From: Spirodela intermedia
Taxonomy: Eukaryota; Streptophyta; Magnoliopsida; Alismatales; Araceae
Direction of reading: 5' to 3'
NCBI GenBank assembly: GCA_902729315.2
Contig: LR746272.1
Location: 1,612,001-1,676,000 of the forward strand
Length of the DNA stretch: 64,000 bases
Made by a program: the position numbers and the translations under genes. The first letter of the stretch is position 1; each line of letters opens with the position of its first letter. The notes under the pieces are model-generated. The model had not been told where the DNA came from and ran no database searches. It saw only the letters and a list, made by a program, of their open reading frames with translations. Below are positions 1 to 12,446 of the stretch, piece after piece.

Positions 1-1597
1 CACACACACACACGTTGATGTAGGACATCAATTATAATCAAAAGATAGGCAAAAGAATTTTAACCTAGGTGGTCTAAAACTAGAGGACCAAGTGTCCAAG
101 GTGCTTAAAAGACATGCTACTATGATCAGAAGATTTTGGAATTCCGAAATCATTCTTGACCATTATTTAAACACATCACAAACACATCAATGATTAGTTT
201 CCTGCTCAAGTAAACTACAAGCACATCCATGACCCAACTCAGGAGGACTTGAAGCCAAGGAAGCATGAAGATTGAACTTCTAGGACAAGATGACCCATTA
301 GCTAATGCAGCCCGTAATAAAACATGTCTTAAACGCGTCACCAATTAATTTTCTTACTTTTAAATTACTTTCCCACTTTAGGTAGTTGAATTTATTTAGA
401 TGGAATTTAATTCAAAATTAAGATGACATCATAACAAAACTGCATTCTTGGGGGTGGTTTAATAGATTCCGCTTATTTAGAGAAATCATGTTGTGGACTC
501 ATTTTAATAAGTCCTTTTGATATTCTATCTTTCTGTTGGTGGATTTTAATACCTCCTTTGTAGATTCAAAGAAACTATATTAATCTTGTGGACTCGAGAT
601 CATCCCCTTGTGGATTTGAAAGTTGAAGTTTTCAAGTTCTATGGATTTATGGTAATAAATCTTCATGTAAATCACATTTCTTGTGAATGATAATATTTCA
701 AGCTATATTAGAAGTGGTGCCACTAGAATGCAGTACAAATTGAAGCTTGAGGCAAAGTGTTATAGAACATATGCCATAAACTTAGAACTTATAATAAGGA
801 TATGCCCCTAATGTTATGAGGAGGAAAACTAACAAAACTCTATGAATAAGTGCTCCATAAAATAGCCTTGCAACATTTAGAACATGTTTTGATGCTCCAC
901 TAGTCTTTATAGGGAAAAAACTTCAAAATATCTAGTCTAGTAGTTGGCGATAGACTTTAACAAACTTAAGCTTCACTTACACTGCATGCATTCAAAATGA
1001 TCATCAATGAACGATAATGAAAACCAAATAATTCTTATTAGATAACAACACAACTATGGATGCAAAGTCATTGAGATTGTTTGCTTGCAGTGTGTGCATA
1101 CTGACAATGAGAAACTACATCAAATGATGGCTAAAATGGAATGATCTCATCTACCCTTTCAAGAGTGAAAAATTTGTTCCAACAATCATTGCTACTATTT
1201 GTAGGAGATAGAGGAGCGAATTACCACTACTTTTTTCTTTTGACATTAACATTCATGAAGTGCTCATTAGCCATGTAATTATAACTTAATACATTTACAA
1301 AGTTAAGGTATTCGCCTATGAATAGATCATTATGGTGGAGATAGATTTTAGACTAACTCATCGAATTATCACTAACTCATTGAACGTATCATTAAAATAA
1401 GTGACTTGCATTCTTATCTACAAAGTTACATACACATTTTTATAATAATAAACAGGTTAGATACATATCGATGCATATAGAAAGGTACAAGTATGCATAC
1501 CCATGTTTCTGGGAAGAAACTATGACTCACAGATAGGTGGATATAATGTTATGGATAAGAGACTGAATGATGTTGACTCCATGATAGGTGGGTTATC
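1..1597. other. AT-rich intergenic spacer
   Basis: It opens in a CA microsatellite (1-13) and continues as AT-rich sequence with stops in every frame. I see no conserved domain, RNA gene or recognisable transposon protein. The only open frames are short and look random. Confidence 0.6.
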
Positions 1598-2127
1598 ATG
1601 TGACGAGCACACGGTATTCTTAATTAAAATACACTATTCATGTAAATATTTCGTTAATATTAACATTTTTAATTAACGATAATTCGTTGTATATCAGCAA
1701 TTGTATGCAAATCAGGTTGCCATTGGCAAACTGATAGAACGTTAAGAGTATTTTAATGCGAGTACCATTAGCTAGAGAGTCCAATTCTTGTCGCCCGCAA
1801 TCATGCAGTCAACATCGGTCAACGCCGAATCCCGCGTGCGACTTACCAGTTCGTAAACGAAGACCTGGTCGAACCGGTGTCGCGTCAAAGACTTCCGCAA
1901 GAAGCCCAACTCCCAGCCCGGTCGACGTACTCAGCCTGACGGGCGTGATTTGATCGCCACGTCATCTCCCAAGCTTAATCCCATATCGGAAATGTGAACA
2001 ATAATCATCCCCGGTGCCCTATATACTTGCATCTCAACGTACCGTTTCAAGGCACGCAGCCGCGTGATGAGCACAGAGCGAACTATTCTTTCGCCTTTTA
2101 CTAAAGAATACCGTGTGCTCGTCACAT
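1598..2127. mobile_element. Small element with 24-bp terminal inverted repeats
   Basis: Bases 1598-1621 are the exact reverse complement of 2104-2127, giving perfect 24-bp termini around about 480 bp with no coding capacity. Near the right end, an imperfect direct copy of the same motif (about 2063-2090) pairs with the right terminus to form a local hairpin (about 2063-2125). This architecture suits a non-autonomous DNA transposon (MITE-like). No clear target-site duplication is visible, so the superfamily is not assigned. It lies about 170 bp upstream of the zinc-finger gene start and could contribute to its promoter. Confidence 0.5.
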
Positions 2128-2297
2128 AAAGCGGCATACGCCTATTTTTGGAGGGAATTCACTCCTCGGAGTCGGATCCCATCAATTATTAACAAAATGA
2201 TTAAACGGCAGCCGATAATTCATTTCATGTCCGTTGAATAGTTGTTCTCTCTCGCTACGGTTCGTCGGAGTGAGGGTGGGGCGGGAGGGGGGATCCG

Positions 2298-5132
2298 ATG
2301 TACTGTCCTCGTCTGAGGACCGATCTCCGGTGCACCAGAAAAGGCTCCGGGGAGTTGCGAGATCTGCTGTCGGGGTTGTCCGGTCTCCTCCTTCGGCGAA
2401 GCTACTCCCTCTCCTCCCGCGGTGACCAGCCTCCCGATCCTCGTCTGAGCTTCGTTTGCCGGGAGCTCGAGGGCTTCCCCTCCTTGACACCCGATGGCGG
2501 CGGTGGAGAGGAGGGCTTGGAAAAGGGGGAGGGGAGAGGGCGTGGGGAAGGAGGGGGCGGTGGTGAGGAGGTGCTGGAGGTGCTGGAGGTATCTTCCCAT
2601 CGATGGCCGGAATGGGTGGAGCTGATGGAGACGCTGCTGCGGAATGGCTACCTCGACCGCCAGTACGGCATGGAGAGAGGGTCGGTTGCAGTTTCCAAGA
2701 GTGCCAATCGCATGCGCACTGCGTGCCTCGATTTCGCGAGGGACCGTTCCGAACTAATCAGGTCAGGCCAGGCCATGCCATGCCATGCCATTCCATCTGG
2801 GGGATTCCCTTTCTTCATGCTCTGCGTAGGTCTGTTTTGATGAGGCCTAATGGCTGATCTAGCTGGTGGCCATGAATTTAATCGTTCTGTGCCTTCAAGA
2901 GGCAAGGTGCCGTCGAAGCTCCACGACCTGTCGTTTCCATTGCCCTCATTAGGTTTTCGTTTAAGCTACGGTTTCCACTGACTTGAGCTTTTGGGTATGA
3001 AAGCAATGAAGCCGATGAATCAGAGATCTGACTTAGATCCTGTTCATGGGGTTAGGGTTTAGGATTGTCTATGAACAGGGAGAAAGCTATATGTAAAAGC
3101 GTTTGAATTCCTCTTTTCTCCGTCACTTTTCCACTCTCAGAGAATCTTTTATGTGCAGAGTTATTTTTTCAGATGCTCATCTCATGATGATCAAATAGTT
3201 AACATAAACTATGCTCCAACATAGGAATTATTTCACTGATGGGAATCCTTTTTTGTCTCAAAATATCAATAAAATAGCTGAGAATTTCAGCCTGTATCAT
3301 CTTTGATTTCACTCTTTTTTTTCTGAGAAAAAGAGGAAGGTGCTCTGATTTTTATCAATTCGGAGTTTAAAAAAGAAAAGGAGAAGAGATCTAGGTCCAA
3401 TCCTTGTCCCTGATCGAACTCTTCCATGTTCGATTGAAGAAAGGCTTTCTTCCAACTGGATTAAGTGATGCAGGAGTAGATTTCTGGGACGAATTACATG
3501 CATAGAAGTGAAAAATATACAGGATAAAAAATTGTTGTGAAGAAGAAGAAGAACTTGAAGTTTAGATCATCAATTATTTCAGCTTATAGTTGAGGAGCCT
3601 AAATTATTTTGACTACCTATCTCCAGACACCTCCCAAGGAAAGACATCCAGGTGATCGTTGGATCTGGCTGCCCGAGCTCAGACCGTAAAGTTACCAACT
3701 CAGGAAAGCGACTGAGGTCTTATGTTGGCATCGAGGAAGGGAAGGTACCACCTGAAGATCTCCTCACTGTGGAAACAGCTGTGTAGCAGAGGGAGCAGTT
3801 CTTCCAATGCCTCCATGTTTTTTGTTCTTCTTTCTCAGGTCTGCAGCTCCTGTCCCCTCCGGGGAAGCTGCGAGAGGGCGTATTTGAATGCCCAGGAAGA
3901 TGAGAGAGGGAGGACTGTCGACGTGATGCGGATCCTCTTGACTTGCGGGCTTGAGCTGGCAGCTGGATCTTCAGGGATCCAGTCGTTTCTGACGAAATCC
4001 CTCGAGGAATCTGCGAGGAGGATGCTGCGTAGAATGGTGGAGCTCAGCATGGAGGAGATGAACCCTAATTCCGAGAAAGAAGCTTCCTGTGGGAAGCAGC
4101 CGCCGCCCCAATTCAGTGCCCTGATGAAGCAGGGAGACTGGATTTGCCCCAAGTAGTAGATCCAGAGAGGCCCAGCTATCGTTCTCGTTTTGTGCAGTGC
4201 TGGGAAATTTATCATATCCAATTTTTTTGGAATCTTGCAGGTGCGACTTCCTGAATTTTGCCAAAAATGTCAAGTGCCTGCGCTGCAATGGCATTTCCCA
4301 GGATAAGATTAGGAAGTTCAAGGAGGAGTACGAGCACCTTCCGCTCAAGAAGGGGGACTGGATATGCGACAAGTGTGATCCCTTCCTCTCCCCATGAGTT
4401 GACTTTCATCGTGCAGGGTGATGCTCTTCCATGGCTCAACTCTTGATTCTACTTTCAGGTGCAACTTCTTGAACTTCGCCAAGAACCCGAGATGCCTGCA
4501 ATGCGAGGAGAAGCCCTCCGCGCGCCGGCTCAATCCGGGAGAGTGGGAGTGCGCGTCGTAAGTTGACTCTGTTCATAACCAGGCGGTCTCAAAGTCAACG
4601 GGACGGACCCCTTTCGTGGTCTACTCATTGGGATTTGTTTGATGAATTAGACCTTGGTGTGGTTTTTGGCAGGTGCAACTACGTCAATTTCCGGAAGAAC
4701 ATGCTTTGCTTAAAGTGCGGCTGGAAGCGGCCGAAGGCGGCGGCGGCGGCGGCGGAAGACCGGAACGATGCCGCCGGAGGACACCGTCGGCCCTCGAGAA
4801 TCTCGTTCGTCGGAGATGGGCCGCCGGGGAGCGCGGAGGAAGGCGGCGATTTCTGGAGCTCCGACGACGGCTGGAAATCTCCCTACGAGCCCACGGATTT
4901 CAGAGGCTTGCGGACGTCTCCGGGCGGCGGAAGCGCCGCCTCCGCTGTCACCGCCCGGTCCTCGTCAGATAAAGAGAGGTTGAGAGCTGCGCCGCCGGAG
5001 CGGGTGATGGCTCCCATCGAGTTTGATGGGTCTTGCTGCGATGATGAGATGACCGGATGGTTTGGGCCTCGGAGAAAGGACGCCGTCAAGGGTTCGTGGA
5101 GGCGCGCTCCGTCTTCTCTGGGCGGGAGGTAG
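2298..5132 (+). CDS. RanBP2-type zinc finger protein, organelle OZ-like
   Basis: Six exons: 2298-2761, 3627-3744, 3839-4152, 4241-4372, 4459-4557, 4673-5132 (528 aa). All junctions are GT-AG and keep frame. The N-terminus is Arg/Ser-rich (LLRRSYSLSSRG), like an organelle presequence. The middle carries the plant-specific block with WPEWVELMETL, RKDIQVIVGSGCP, NSGKRLRSYVG and RTVDVMRILLT. Three RanBP2 fingers (W-x-C-x2-C...C-x2-C) follow at about residues 295-320, 339-362 and 372-395. The tail is low-complexity and acidic/basic. This matches the OZ family (Arabidopsis VAR3/OZ1 and relatives), which acts in organelle RNA editing or splicing; the three-finger, roughly 500-aa form resembles the mitochondrial members more than long VAR3. 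Organelle choice and target RNA are inference. The start is the first ATG of the open frame, so the N-terminus is less certain than the rest. Confidence 0.85.
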
Positions 5133-5372
5133 AAGACGATGTGGCGTCTGCATCCCATGGTTTCTTCGCGTGGAGATTTAACGGAGAATAATGCTGACCC
5201 AGCAAAGTCCTTCTAACGGAGAATAATTTAACAAAATTCAGCAGGGCTGATAATTTCCGTGGATAAAATTAATGCACCCCGAGATTAGCACTGCAGAAGA
5301 AGATAACGACTCCGCTGGAGAGGAAGAGGAAGAGGTGGGCGGGGAGGTCTCGGTTCTTCTGTTGCCTCGGAG

Positions 5373-7617
5373 ATGTCGGGCCTCGTCGTCGCCGCCGCGG
5401 GCGGCGGCGCTTCCCTCGGCACCGCCGGCTACGACCGCGCGAAGGAGGTGAGGGAATTCGACGAATCCAAGATCGGGGTCAAGGGGCTCGTCGACGGTGG
5501 TCTCGCCAGCATCCCTCGTTTCTTCCACCACCCATCTTCTTCCCTCAACCTTCCCCCCCCCGCCGCCGGAGCCTCCATCCCCGTCGTGGACCTCTCTCTG
5601 CCCCACCACCGGGCCGTCGAACTGACTAGCGCCGCCGCCCGCGACTGGGGATTCTTCCAGATCACCAACCACGGGGTCCCCTCCGCCGCCATCTCCGCCG
5701 CCCTCTCCGCCGTTCAGGCCTTCAACGAGCTCCCCACCGAGGCCAAGGCGGCGTACTACACCAGAAATCAGTCCGGCGGCGTCTCCTTCAACACCAATTT
5801 CGACCTCTTCCGCTCCAACGCCGCCACCTGGAGGGACACGCTGCAGATCACGATGGGGCCTTCGCCGGTGGACCCATCGCGGATTCCGGAGGTCTGCCGG
5901 CGGGATTTGCTGGCGTGGGACGGGTATTCACTAGCGGTGGCGTCCAAGCTGTTCGCACTGCTCAGCGAGGGGCTGGGGGCGGCGCCGGCGAGGCTGGAGG
6001 AGCTCTCCTGCCTGAAAGGGCGGCAGATGGTCTGCCACTACTACCCTTACTGCCCGCAGCCCCACCTGACGCTGGGGCTCGCCGGCCACACCGATCCTGG
6101 CGTGCTTACGGTGCTGATACAGAACGAGGTGCCGGGGCTGCAGGTGAGGAAGGCCAGCGCTGGTGAGGCCGGCGGCGGCGACGCCTGGGTTGAGGTCGAC
6201 CCCATTCCCGGCGCCATCATCGTCAACGTCGGCGACACTCTTCAGGTGCGCTCTGGTTTTATTTTGCACTGGCATCATGCATATATATACTAGGCACTGG
6301 ATCAAGGACCATGGATGAGGTTGAAGGAACCTTGCGGGGGTATGATCAATGGAACGCCTGAAGGTTTGTTTATTCTTGGATACCTGTTCTTCCACGAAAT
6401 ATACCGTGCTGTTTGTGGAGAGATTCTGGGGAGTGCAGGATTTCTTGCAGAGGACGGCGTGAGCTCGGGGAGCTGAGAGCGATGAACAACCAGAAGTTGG
6501 GCCTGGCTGGTTTGCCCGGTTGCGGAGATTACGACAGACTTGAGCGATTCAACTCGTGGAACGATCTCCATGCCGAATTTGAGGGGCAGCTACTTTTGTT
6601 GCTGCGGGATGATCAGATACTTTTTTCTCCCGAGATCCGAGAGTGATTGTCAATCAAAACCCGCAGAGGTGGGGGAGGAACATCACAATCTGCCATTGGA
6701 GGAGTAGAATAAGATGGGCCAGGTAGAACACAGACCCCGTTGAGCTGAGATCTAATACTTGGAGGATCCACCAGGGGATACCCACACATCATCAGAGAGC
6801 TCCAACATCATCAGAAAAAAGGGTGGATAAGATCCACCCAGGTGTAGGCTCATCTTCAACTTGCTAATCTTAGTAATCAAGATCTGTGGGTTGCTTTTGA
6901 GGACTCTCTTCCTGAACATTGAGTTGTTCTGCCTGGGCAGATGAAAAGCTGGCCGGAGAACATCAAAGGACTGGTAATCTGGATAAATATGTAGCACCTG
7001 CATTAAAAAGATTTTTTTTTCTCTAATTCTGTGCTGCGTGAACCCAAATGGGATAGAAACATGGTTAATTGGATCGGTCAATCTAGACCCGAATCGTCAC
7101 AAGCCAGATCTAATTCTTTGGCCGATTGAACCAGTTTTTTCCTGGCTTTCTGACGTTTTGTAGGACAAACCTGTTTCAATTCTGACGCACACCAGAATTG
7201 GCCTCAAGTCTTCCATTGAGCATTAACTTTCCGAGATCCTCTGTCAATGCCATGAATTTTCAACATACATATGGAATTTTGATGACCTCCATTGATGTGA
7301 CTGAATTCCAAACTCTTTGGGTGCAAAATTTTGATAAAATGATCGTATCTTCCATTCTTCAGATGATATCCAATGACGAGTACAGGAGTGTGGAGCACAA
7401 GGTAGTGGCCAATCCCTCTGAGAAGGGGAGAGTCTCAGTTGGAACCTTCTATAATCCAGGCCAGAGGGACGGGTCGAGCCGCTACGGGCCCCTGCAAGAG
7501 CTGATTTCACTAGCGAGGCCCGCCAGGTACCGAGAATTCACAATGCCAGAGTTCATGGGCGTGTTCTTCAGCAAAGAACTGGGCTCCAAGTCGCTCTTGG
7601 ACCACTTTCGATCTTGA
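5373..7617 (+). CDS. 2-oxoglutarate/Fe(II)-dependent dioxygenase (ACC oxidase homolog-like)
   Basis: Two exons, 5373-6245 and 7363-7617, joined in phase 0 across a 1,117-bp GT-AG intron, give 375 aa, the usual length for this family. The DIOX_N domain includes IPVVDLS and WGFFQITNHGVP. The catalytic jelly roll carries the iron triad His239, Asp241 (GHTDPG) and His303 (VEHKV), and the 2-oxoglutarate-binding Arg314-x-Ser316 (GRVSV). The segment NDEYRSVEHKV and the early motif VREFDESKIGVKGLVD are typical of the plant DOXC group annotated as 1-aminocyclopropane-1-carboxylate oxidase homologs. Those enzymes oxidise diverse specialised metabolites in the cytosol, and the substrate cannot be deduced. 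They are not true ACC oxidases. Exon 1 is very GC-rich with Ala/Gly-rich insertions (residues about 262-272). All catalytic residues are present, so it should be active. Confidence 0.9.
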
Positions 7618-8554
7618 TAGATCCTCCGACTCAAGGATCCGAACCCTTTGACTCTTCTCATGATATGGGTTATGTATAAGCGAAATAATTTCCCTGATGC
7701 TTGTCTTAACTATTCTATAGTCCACAGTTGTAAGGAGCTGACTTAATGTCAGCATCAGCGTCAGACACACATCTGGGTCCCTGATTCTTGGCCGATTCCA
7801 TGCAGCTCGGTTGCGTTCCAGGCCGGCATTGGGTTGCTGGATTAGATCGCCGAAATCAATCGAACCAACTTGGCCACCAACTACAACTACTACTCCAAGT
7901 GGTGCCAAAATGGGGAGGTTTCTTCGTCTATAATGCTTAATGGAGCAGTAGAAGCCCCATCCCCCATCCCCCCCTTGTTGCCTTCTTTGATGGGTACCAA
8001 CAGGTGACGTATATCTTTAATAACTACATTGAGAAAATAGAAACAATTCAATAGTTCAGGAACATCACCAAAGTTTACGAACTTAGTCTGTAAACTAGTT
8101 TAAAAGAATAAGTAGGCTGAGTGGTAGTTGCCCATCTTAGAGACGATGAGGGGAACCACATGTATTATGAGAGAGGGAGAGAGAAAGATAGAGATGGGCC
8201 ATGGCAGTGGTAGTTCAGGGTTTTCACGCCAAAAGAGACGCGGCGGCGACCGTTGATTGGGGTGTGACAGGGTTGAGGCGGCGGGGAGATGGGGAAGGGC
8301 AGCGTGGTAGTGGCGGGGCAAAGGTCTGGGATTTTTACACGTCAAGGTGAAAGCTTTGAGGGGGAGGGGAGGGAGGGGAGAGAGAATAACCAGCAGCTCC
8401 ATTTCACCGCTCGTCTCCAATCCGAAGTCTTCTTCTACTTCTTCTTCCTTCCCTTGGCTTGCCTTGGCTCGCCCGCGATACTTCTCTCCCCCTCCGCCAG
8501 GCGTGCTCCAGGGAGAGGATCGGGAGCGCTGCGGACGAGCGAGGAGGGCGAGAG
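7618..8554. other. Intergenic region and UEV promoter/5' UTR
   Basis: This holds the dioxygenase 3' flank and then the pyrimidine-rich upstream region of the UEV gene (about 8390-8550). No conserved open frame and no clear TATA box were found. Confidence 0.5.
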
Positions 8555-10542
8555 ATGGGCTCCGAGGCTTCGGGAGTCGTCGGTGAGCCGCCGTCGTCGC
8601 CGTTTCTCTCTCTTACTCGAGCAACCCTTCTCCGCGCGATCTTCTTCGGCGTTCACGCTCGCTCTCGGCCGCGTAGGGCGGTCGTCGTGCCCTACCTCGC
8701 CATTACCCCGATCTCCAGCACGGAGATGGTTTCTTCGACTGGCCGCCCGTGCTTATTATCCTCGAGAAAATCACCCTGTATCTGTTGAGAATCCGCCTGT
8801 TTGATTTCCTCATGCCCGTTTCAGCTTGCAGCATCCTGATGGCCGACTCCTTCTATCCCCCCATTTTTCGTAGCCTTACCACCGCAAAATTCCCTTTTCT
8901 TGAAGGTCAACGCAGGCGTTTCCTTGGTTTAGAATCAAAGCGAAAATCAGAGCAAGAGGTGGGTGAGGATGGTGAGACGCTGACTAATGGGCTCCTCATC
9001 CTGCCCCACTGATTGTTCTATCCTTTCCCGCTTCCCAATTTCCGAATAATTGGGAAGTCCAGGCCATGGCTGACCGATCCGTCCCGAGGTCGGGGTATGT
9101 ACTTGCTCTCGTTCGCGCTCCCTGACCATTAAAAATCCTCTGAACAATGTAAAGCCCCTTCTTACTGTCCCGTGTTCCTTCCTCAGTAGCAGTGAACGCA
9201 TGCTTATCGCCGTTGCTTCTTCTCTGCTGTGGTTCTGTTGACGTAAATTCGTTGAGCAATTCATATTATGGCTGCCCATCCTCATCCACATTAAATCCGC
9301 AGGTTCGGAGTCTGCGCCATCCAATTCTGATCATGTTCTTGCCTAATTTTGTTGATTTTATTGCTCTGTCTTCGTCATGCTTGAGATAATCACGCAACCT
9401 CGATCTCAGTGCTGCATGTAGCTTACTGTGGTTCTATCTGATCTGATCACCTTCTCGATGGTGCTTCTCATGGCGGCAGCTCCATGGAGCTCTAGAGAGC
9501 TCTGGTGTCGATCTTGAAGATTATCCACTGAAACATTTATTTATTTTTTATAAAAAATATAGAACTCTTTGATTCCCTGTGGAATTCATATTTACTCGCT
9601 CATTCTTCCTTACCGACCCATCATCGCAGTCTCCTTGTCTGTTGTTCTTTACTGAAAATGGTTGACTTTGGGATGATTATGATGATACCCACCAGGTTCC
9701 CAGACAGTGGAAAATGGCTTGATTTGTCACCGTCGATAAAAAAAAGAAAGGCTTTTTCACGATCGTCGTCTCGGCGGCTGACATCTTGTGCGACGTTGAC
9801 TGCGCGCAGTGCCGAGGAACTTCAGGCTGCTGGAAGAACTCGAGAGAGGGGAGAAGGGCATCGGCGACGGCACTGTCAGCTATGGAATGGACGACGGCGA
9901 CGATATATTCATGAGCTCTTGGACCGGAACCATCATCGGCCCGCCGAACGTCCGCCCTCCCCGCCGCTGCCGCCATGGCGCTCCCTCCCCAGACTGAAAC
10001 CCGGCTCTCTTCTCTTCTTCCTGCAGACCGTTCATGAGGGAAGGATCTACCAGTTGAAGCTCTTCTGCGGCGACGGCTACCCAGACGACCCGCCCTCTGT
10101 GCGGTTCCAGACGCGGATCAACATGGCCTGCGTTGACCAGGAAACAGGAGCGGTGGGCAGCCGGAGTTTTTGGAGTTTTAGGGCTTCCTCCCCCCAGAAT
10201 CTCGGGAGGAGCTCCTTTTTCAGAGCTTGATATGGGTCTCCAATGGTGCCGCAGGTCAACCCGGGACTGTTTCCTATGCTGGCCGACTGGAAGCGGGAGT
10301 ACACCATGGAGGAGCTTCTGATCGGCCTGAAGAGGGAGATGTCGTCACCCCAGAACCGGAAGCTGTCGCAGCCCCCAGAAGGTGAGCACCATCCCCACCT
10401 TCTTCCTCCTTCCTTCCTTCCCGGCGTGTTATTCGGGCATTCAGCCGCAGGCCAGGTGATGAAGAAGGTCTGAAACAAATGACTTGCAGGCCTCGAGGAG
10501 CAGGAGCAGAAGGGCCTAGTCCTGAGGTGCTCGATTCTCTGA
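8555..10542 (+). CDS. UEV1: Ubiquitin-conjugating enzyme E2 variant (UEV1/MMS2-like), CaaX form
   Basis: Five exons: 8555-8582, 9810-9949, 10027-10152, 10255-10381, 10490-10542 (157 aa). Starting MGSEASGVV, it follows the plant UEV1 sequence throughout: [70 protein letters not shown] and QNRKL. UEVs lack the catalytic E2 cysteine and pair with UBC13 to build Lys63-linked ubiquitin chains for DNA-damage tolerance and signalling. The last exon adds a tail ending in Cys-Ser-Ile-Leu, a CaaX box whose final Leu favours geranylgeranylation. Arabidopsis UEV1A/B have a similar CaaX tail, so a membrane-attached isoform is inferred. Intron 1 is long (1,227 bp) after a 28-nt coding exon. The donor after exon 2 (AAC|GTCCGC) is weak but is dictated by family conservation. 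Confidence 0.92.
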
Positions 10543-10547
10543 AAATT

Positions 10548-10550
<3 letters not shown>

Positions 10551-10585
<35 letters not shown>
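10551..10585. repeat. (GA)n microsatellite in UEV 3' UTR
   Basis: An uninterrupted GA dinucleotide tract of about 35 bp starts 8 bases after the UEV stop codon, so it should be transcribed in the 3' UTR. Confidence 0.9.
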
Positions 10586-10589
<4 letters not shown>

Positions 10590-11802
10590 ACGGAGGTGTA
10601 AATAGCAATAAGGCCTGCCATGAAGAATTATGGTGGGCTGATGGACTGTAGTGAGAGAGTCCATCTATCTGGAGCTGTTTGCTCTGGACGAGTTGACCTT
10701 CCTTTCCTGGTACGGATGGTGATACCTCCGGGAGCGCTTGGTCAACGCGGATGGATGCGAAGGGTCGTGTACGGCCCTCTCTTTCTTAAGATTAATCAGA
10801 TTTACCTCCCTGTAAACTCTTGGATTCTGGGATTAGTCCCTGCGAGTCCGGGAAATTCAGCAAGGATGTATTTCTTGACGACCGTTGACTCAGGTAAGGC
10901 CTAGATAAAAAGACTAATCTACCCTCGATGAGATCCCCCCCCCCATGCATTTGGACTAATTTGTGACGCCAACCCAATTTATTATTCTGGGCATTTATAA
11001 AAAAAATTAAAAGTTGGTCTAAATGATGAAAAATTTATGAAAAATCAAGAAAAAAGCTCTAATAAATCTAGAACCAGCAAAAAATTAGGTCAAATAGATC
11101 TTTAATTACAAATATTAAATTAAAAAAATGAAAAAAATGATAATTCACTATTATTCATAATTTGTGTGCTTCATTGTTTAGACATCCATCTGTCTCTCGG
11201 TTTTTTTTTCCAAAAATACAGGGATTTTTTTCAACATTTGCAGCCTACTTTTTCTCCACATTAGGGGAATAAAAATTTAAACTAATTATCATTAAAATTT
11301 GAAAATTATCATTAAAATTTGAAAATTATCAAAAAATTCTGACCAGTCTAATTCGCAGTAGCAGCCTACTTTATGGGTGCCTAAACACTGAAGCTAATTA
11401 TCATTAAAATTATAAAATTATAAAAAAAATCGCATTAGGCTAGTTGAGTCGAATATTCTGAATTAAAAAAATACTTTTAGTAGTTTTCATCAATTAAATC
11501 GTGTCATATTTCCTCTTAGAGGATACTGTTAACGGTAAATACTAGCAGTCTAAGGCATATCGATTAAAATATATTATATTCGGTTCAACTGTGAACGTTC
11601 GGTTTGGATGTAGTGCAAAAAGGAGGATGAAACCGTAAATATAGGATTCACAGGGTTGAAGACCAAATTAAACAGCTTTCTGTCCATGTCAAATTTAAAT
11701 TATTTAAATATTTATTTCTACGGTTGGAAGTCGTATGAGATTTGAACCTCGTCTGGTTGGTGGGACTGCCAGCTTGCGGTGGGGCAAAATAGAAATATTT
11801 AA
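10586..11802. other. Intergenic spacer, AT-rich
   Basis: The UEV 3' flank passes into AT-rich sequence. A short tandem motif (cattaaaatttgaaaattat) recurs at about 11290-11330 and in decayed form near 11400. No gene was recognised. Confidence 0.5.
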
Positions 11803-11875
11803 TTCCGTTGCCGGGACTTGAACCCGGGTCTCTCGGGTGAGAGCCGAGTATCCTAACCAACTAGACTACAACGGA
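11803..11875 (-). tRNA. tRNA-Glu (anticodon CUC)
   Basis: Read on the minus strand, 73 nt fold into a full cloverleaf. The acceptor stem is TCCGTTG/CAACGGA with discriminator A. The D arm contains AGTTGGTTAGGA. The anticodon stem is CTCGG/CCGAG with loop CTCTCAC (anticodon CTC), and the T arm is CCGGG-TTCAAGT-CCCGG. It matches plant tRNA-Glu(CUC). There is no intron. A T-rich run just past the 3' end (plus-strand A-rich, about 11786-11800) can serve as a Pol III terminator. Confidence 0.95.
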
Positions 11876-12297
11876 ATGGTTCTTGAATGTGGAATTGTTT
11901 TATCCCATTGCTTCAAAGAAAGAGTTCTTCTCCCAAGCTGTTCCGTTCTTTCGAGGGTTTCCCTAGCTGGCATTATTGAAGTCTTAGATCTCGGAAGTTG
12001 ATCTTTAACCAGCGATTTGCACGTCAACGGATCAAAGAAGGGCAGTATTAAAATTATAATTATAATTCTTTTATAATTTTCAACAGGCTTTCCCAAGTGC
12101 TTTCCGTTCTGGGGGGACTGGTCGGCAGGGTACGACGGATAATGCTAACGAGGTTACGTACGGCGGAGGGGACCTCCCTCTGTATGCCAGCCCTTCCAAG
12201 GATTACAGTAAATGACTTACAGAGCAGGTCCCTCCATTCCCTCATCACCGGCCATAGCTCCTTCTTCCCCTGCCCGCCTCGAGGTTCGCCCTGACGT

Positions 12298-12303
12298 TAT
12301 AAA
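12298..12303 (+). promoter_or_regulatory. TATA box of caleosin 1
   Basis: TATAAA in the context GTTATAAAGG lies 144 bases upstream of the caleosin 1 ATG. This is a normal distance for a short 5' UTR. Confidence 0.5.
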
Positions 12304-12446
12304 GGACCGACCTTTCCCTGCCTAAGGGATCCTAAGCTTGGTGATTATCCCTCGGGGTTGTTGCGACGCCGTGTTTGGGGTAGAAACTACGTAGGTTGCT
12401 CTGGTTCTCCTCTTCCGCAGTCTTTGACGCCAAGCCGAGTACGAAG

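Noticed and set aside
11700-11780. A second tRNA-like T arm next to tRNA-Glu
   Set aside because: A GGTTCAAATC-like loop is present on the minus strand, but no matching acceptor, D or anticodon stems could be built.
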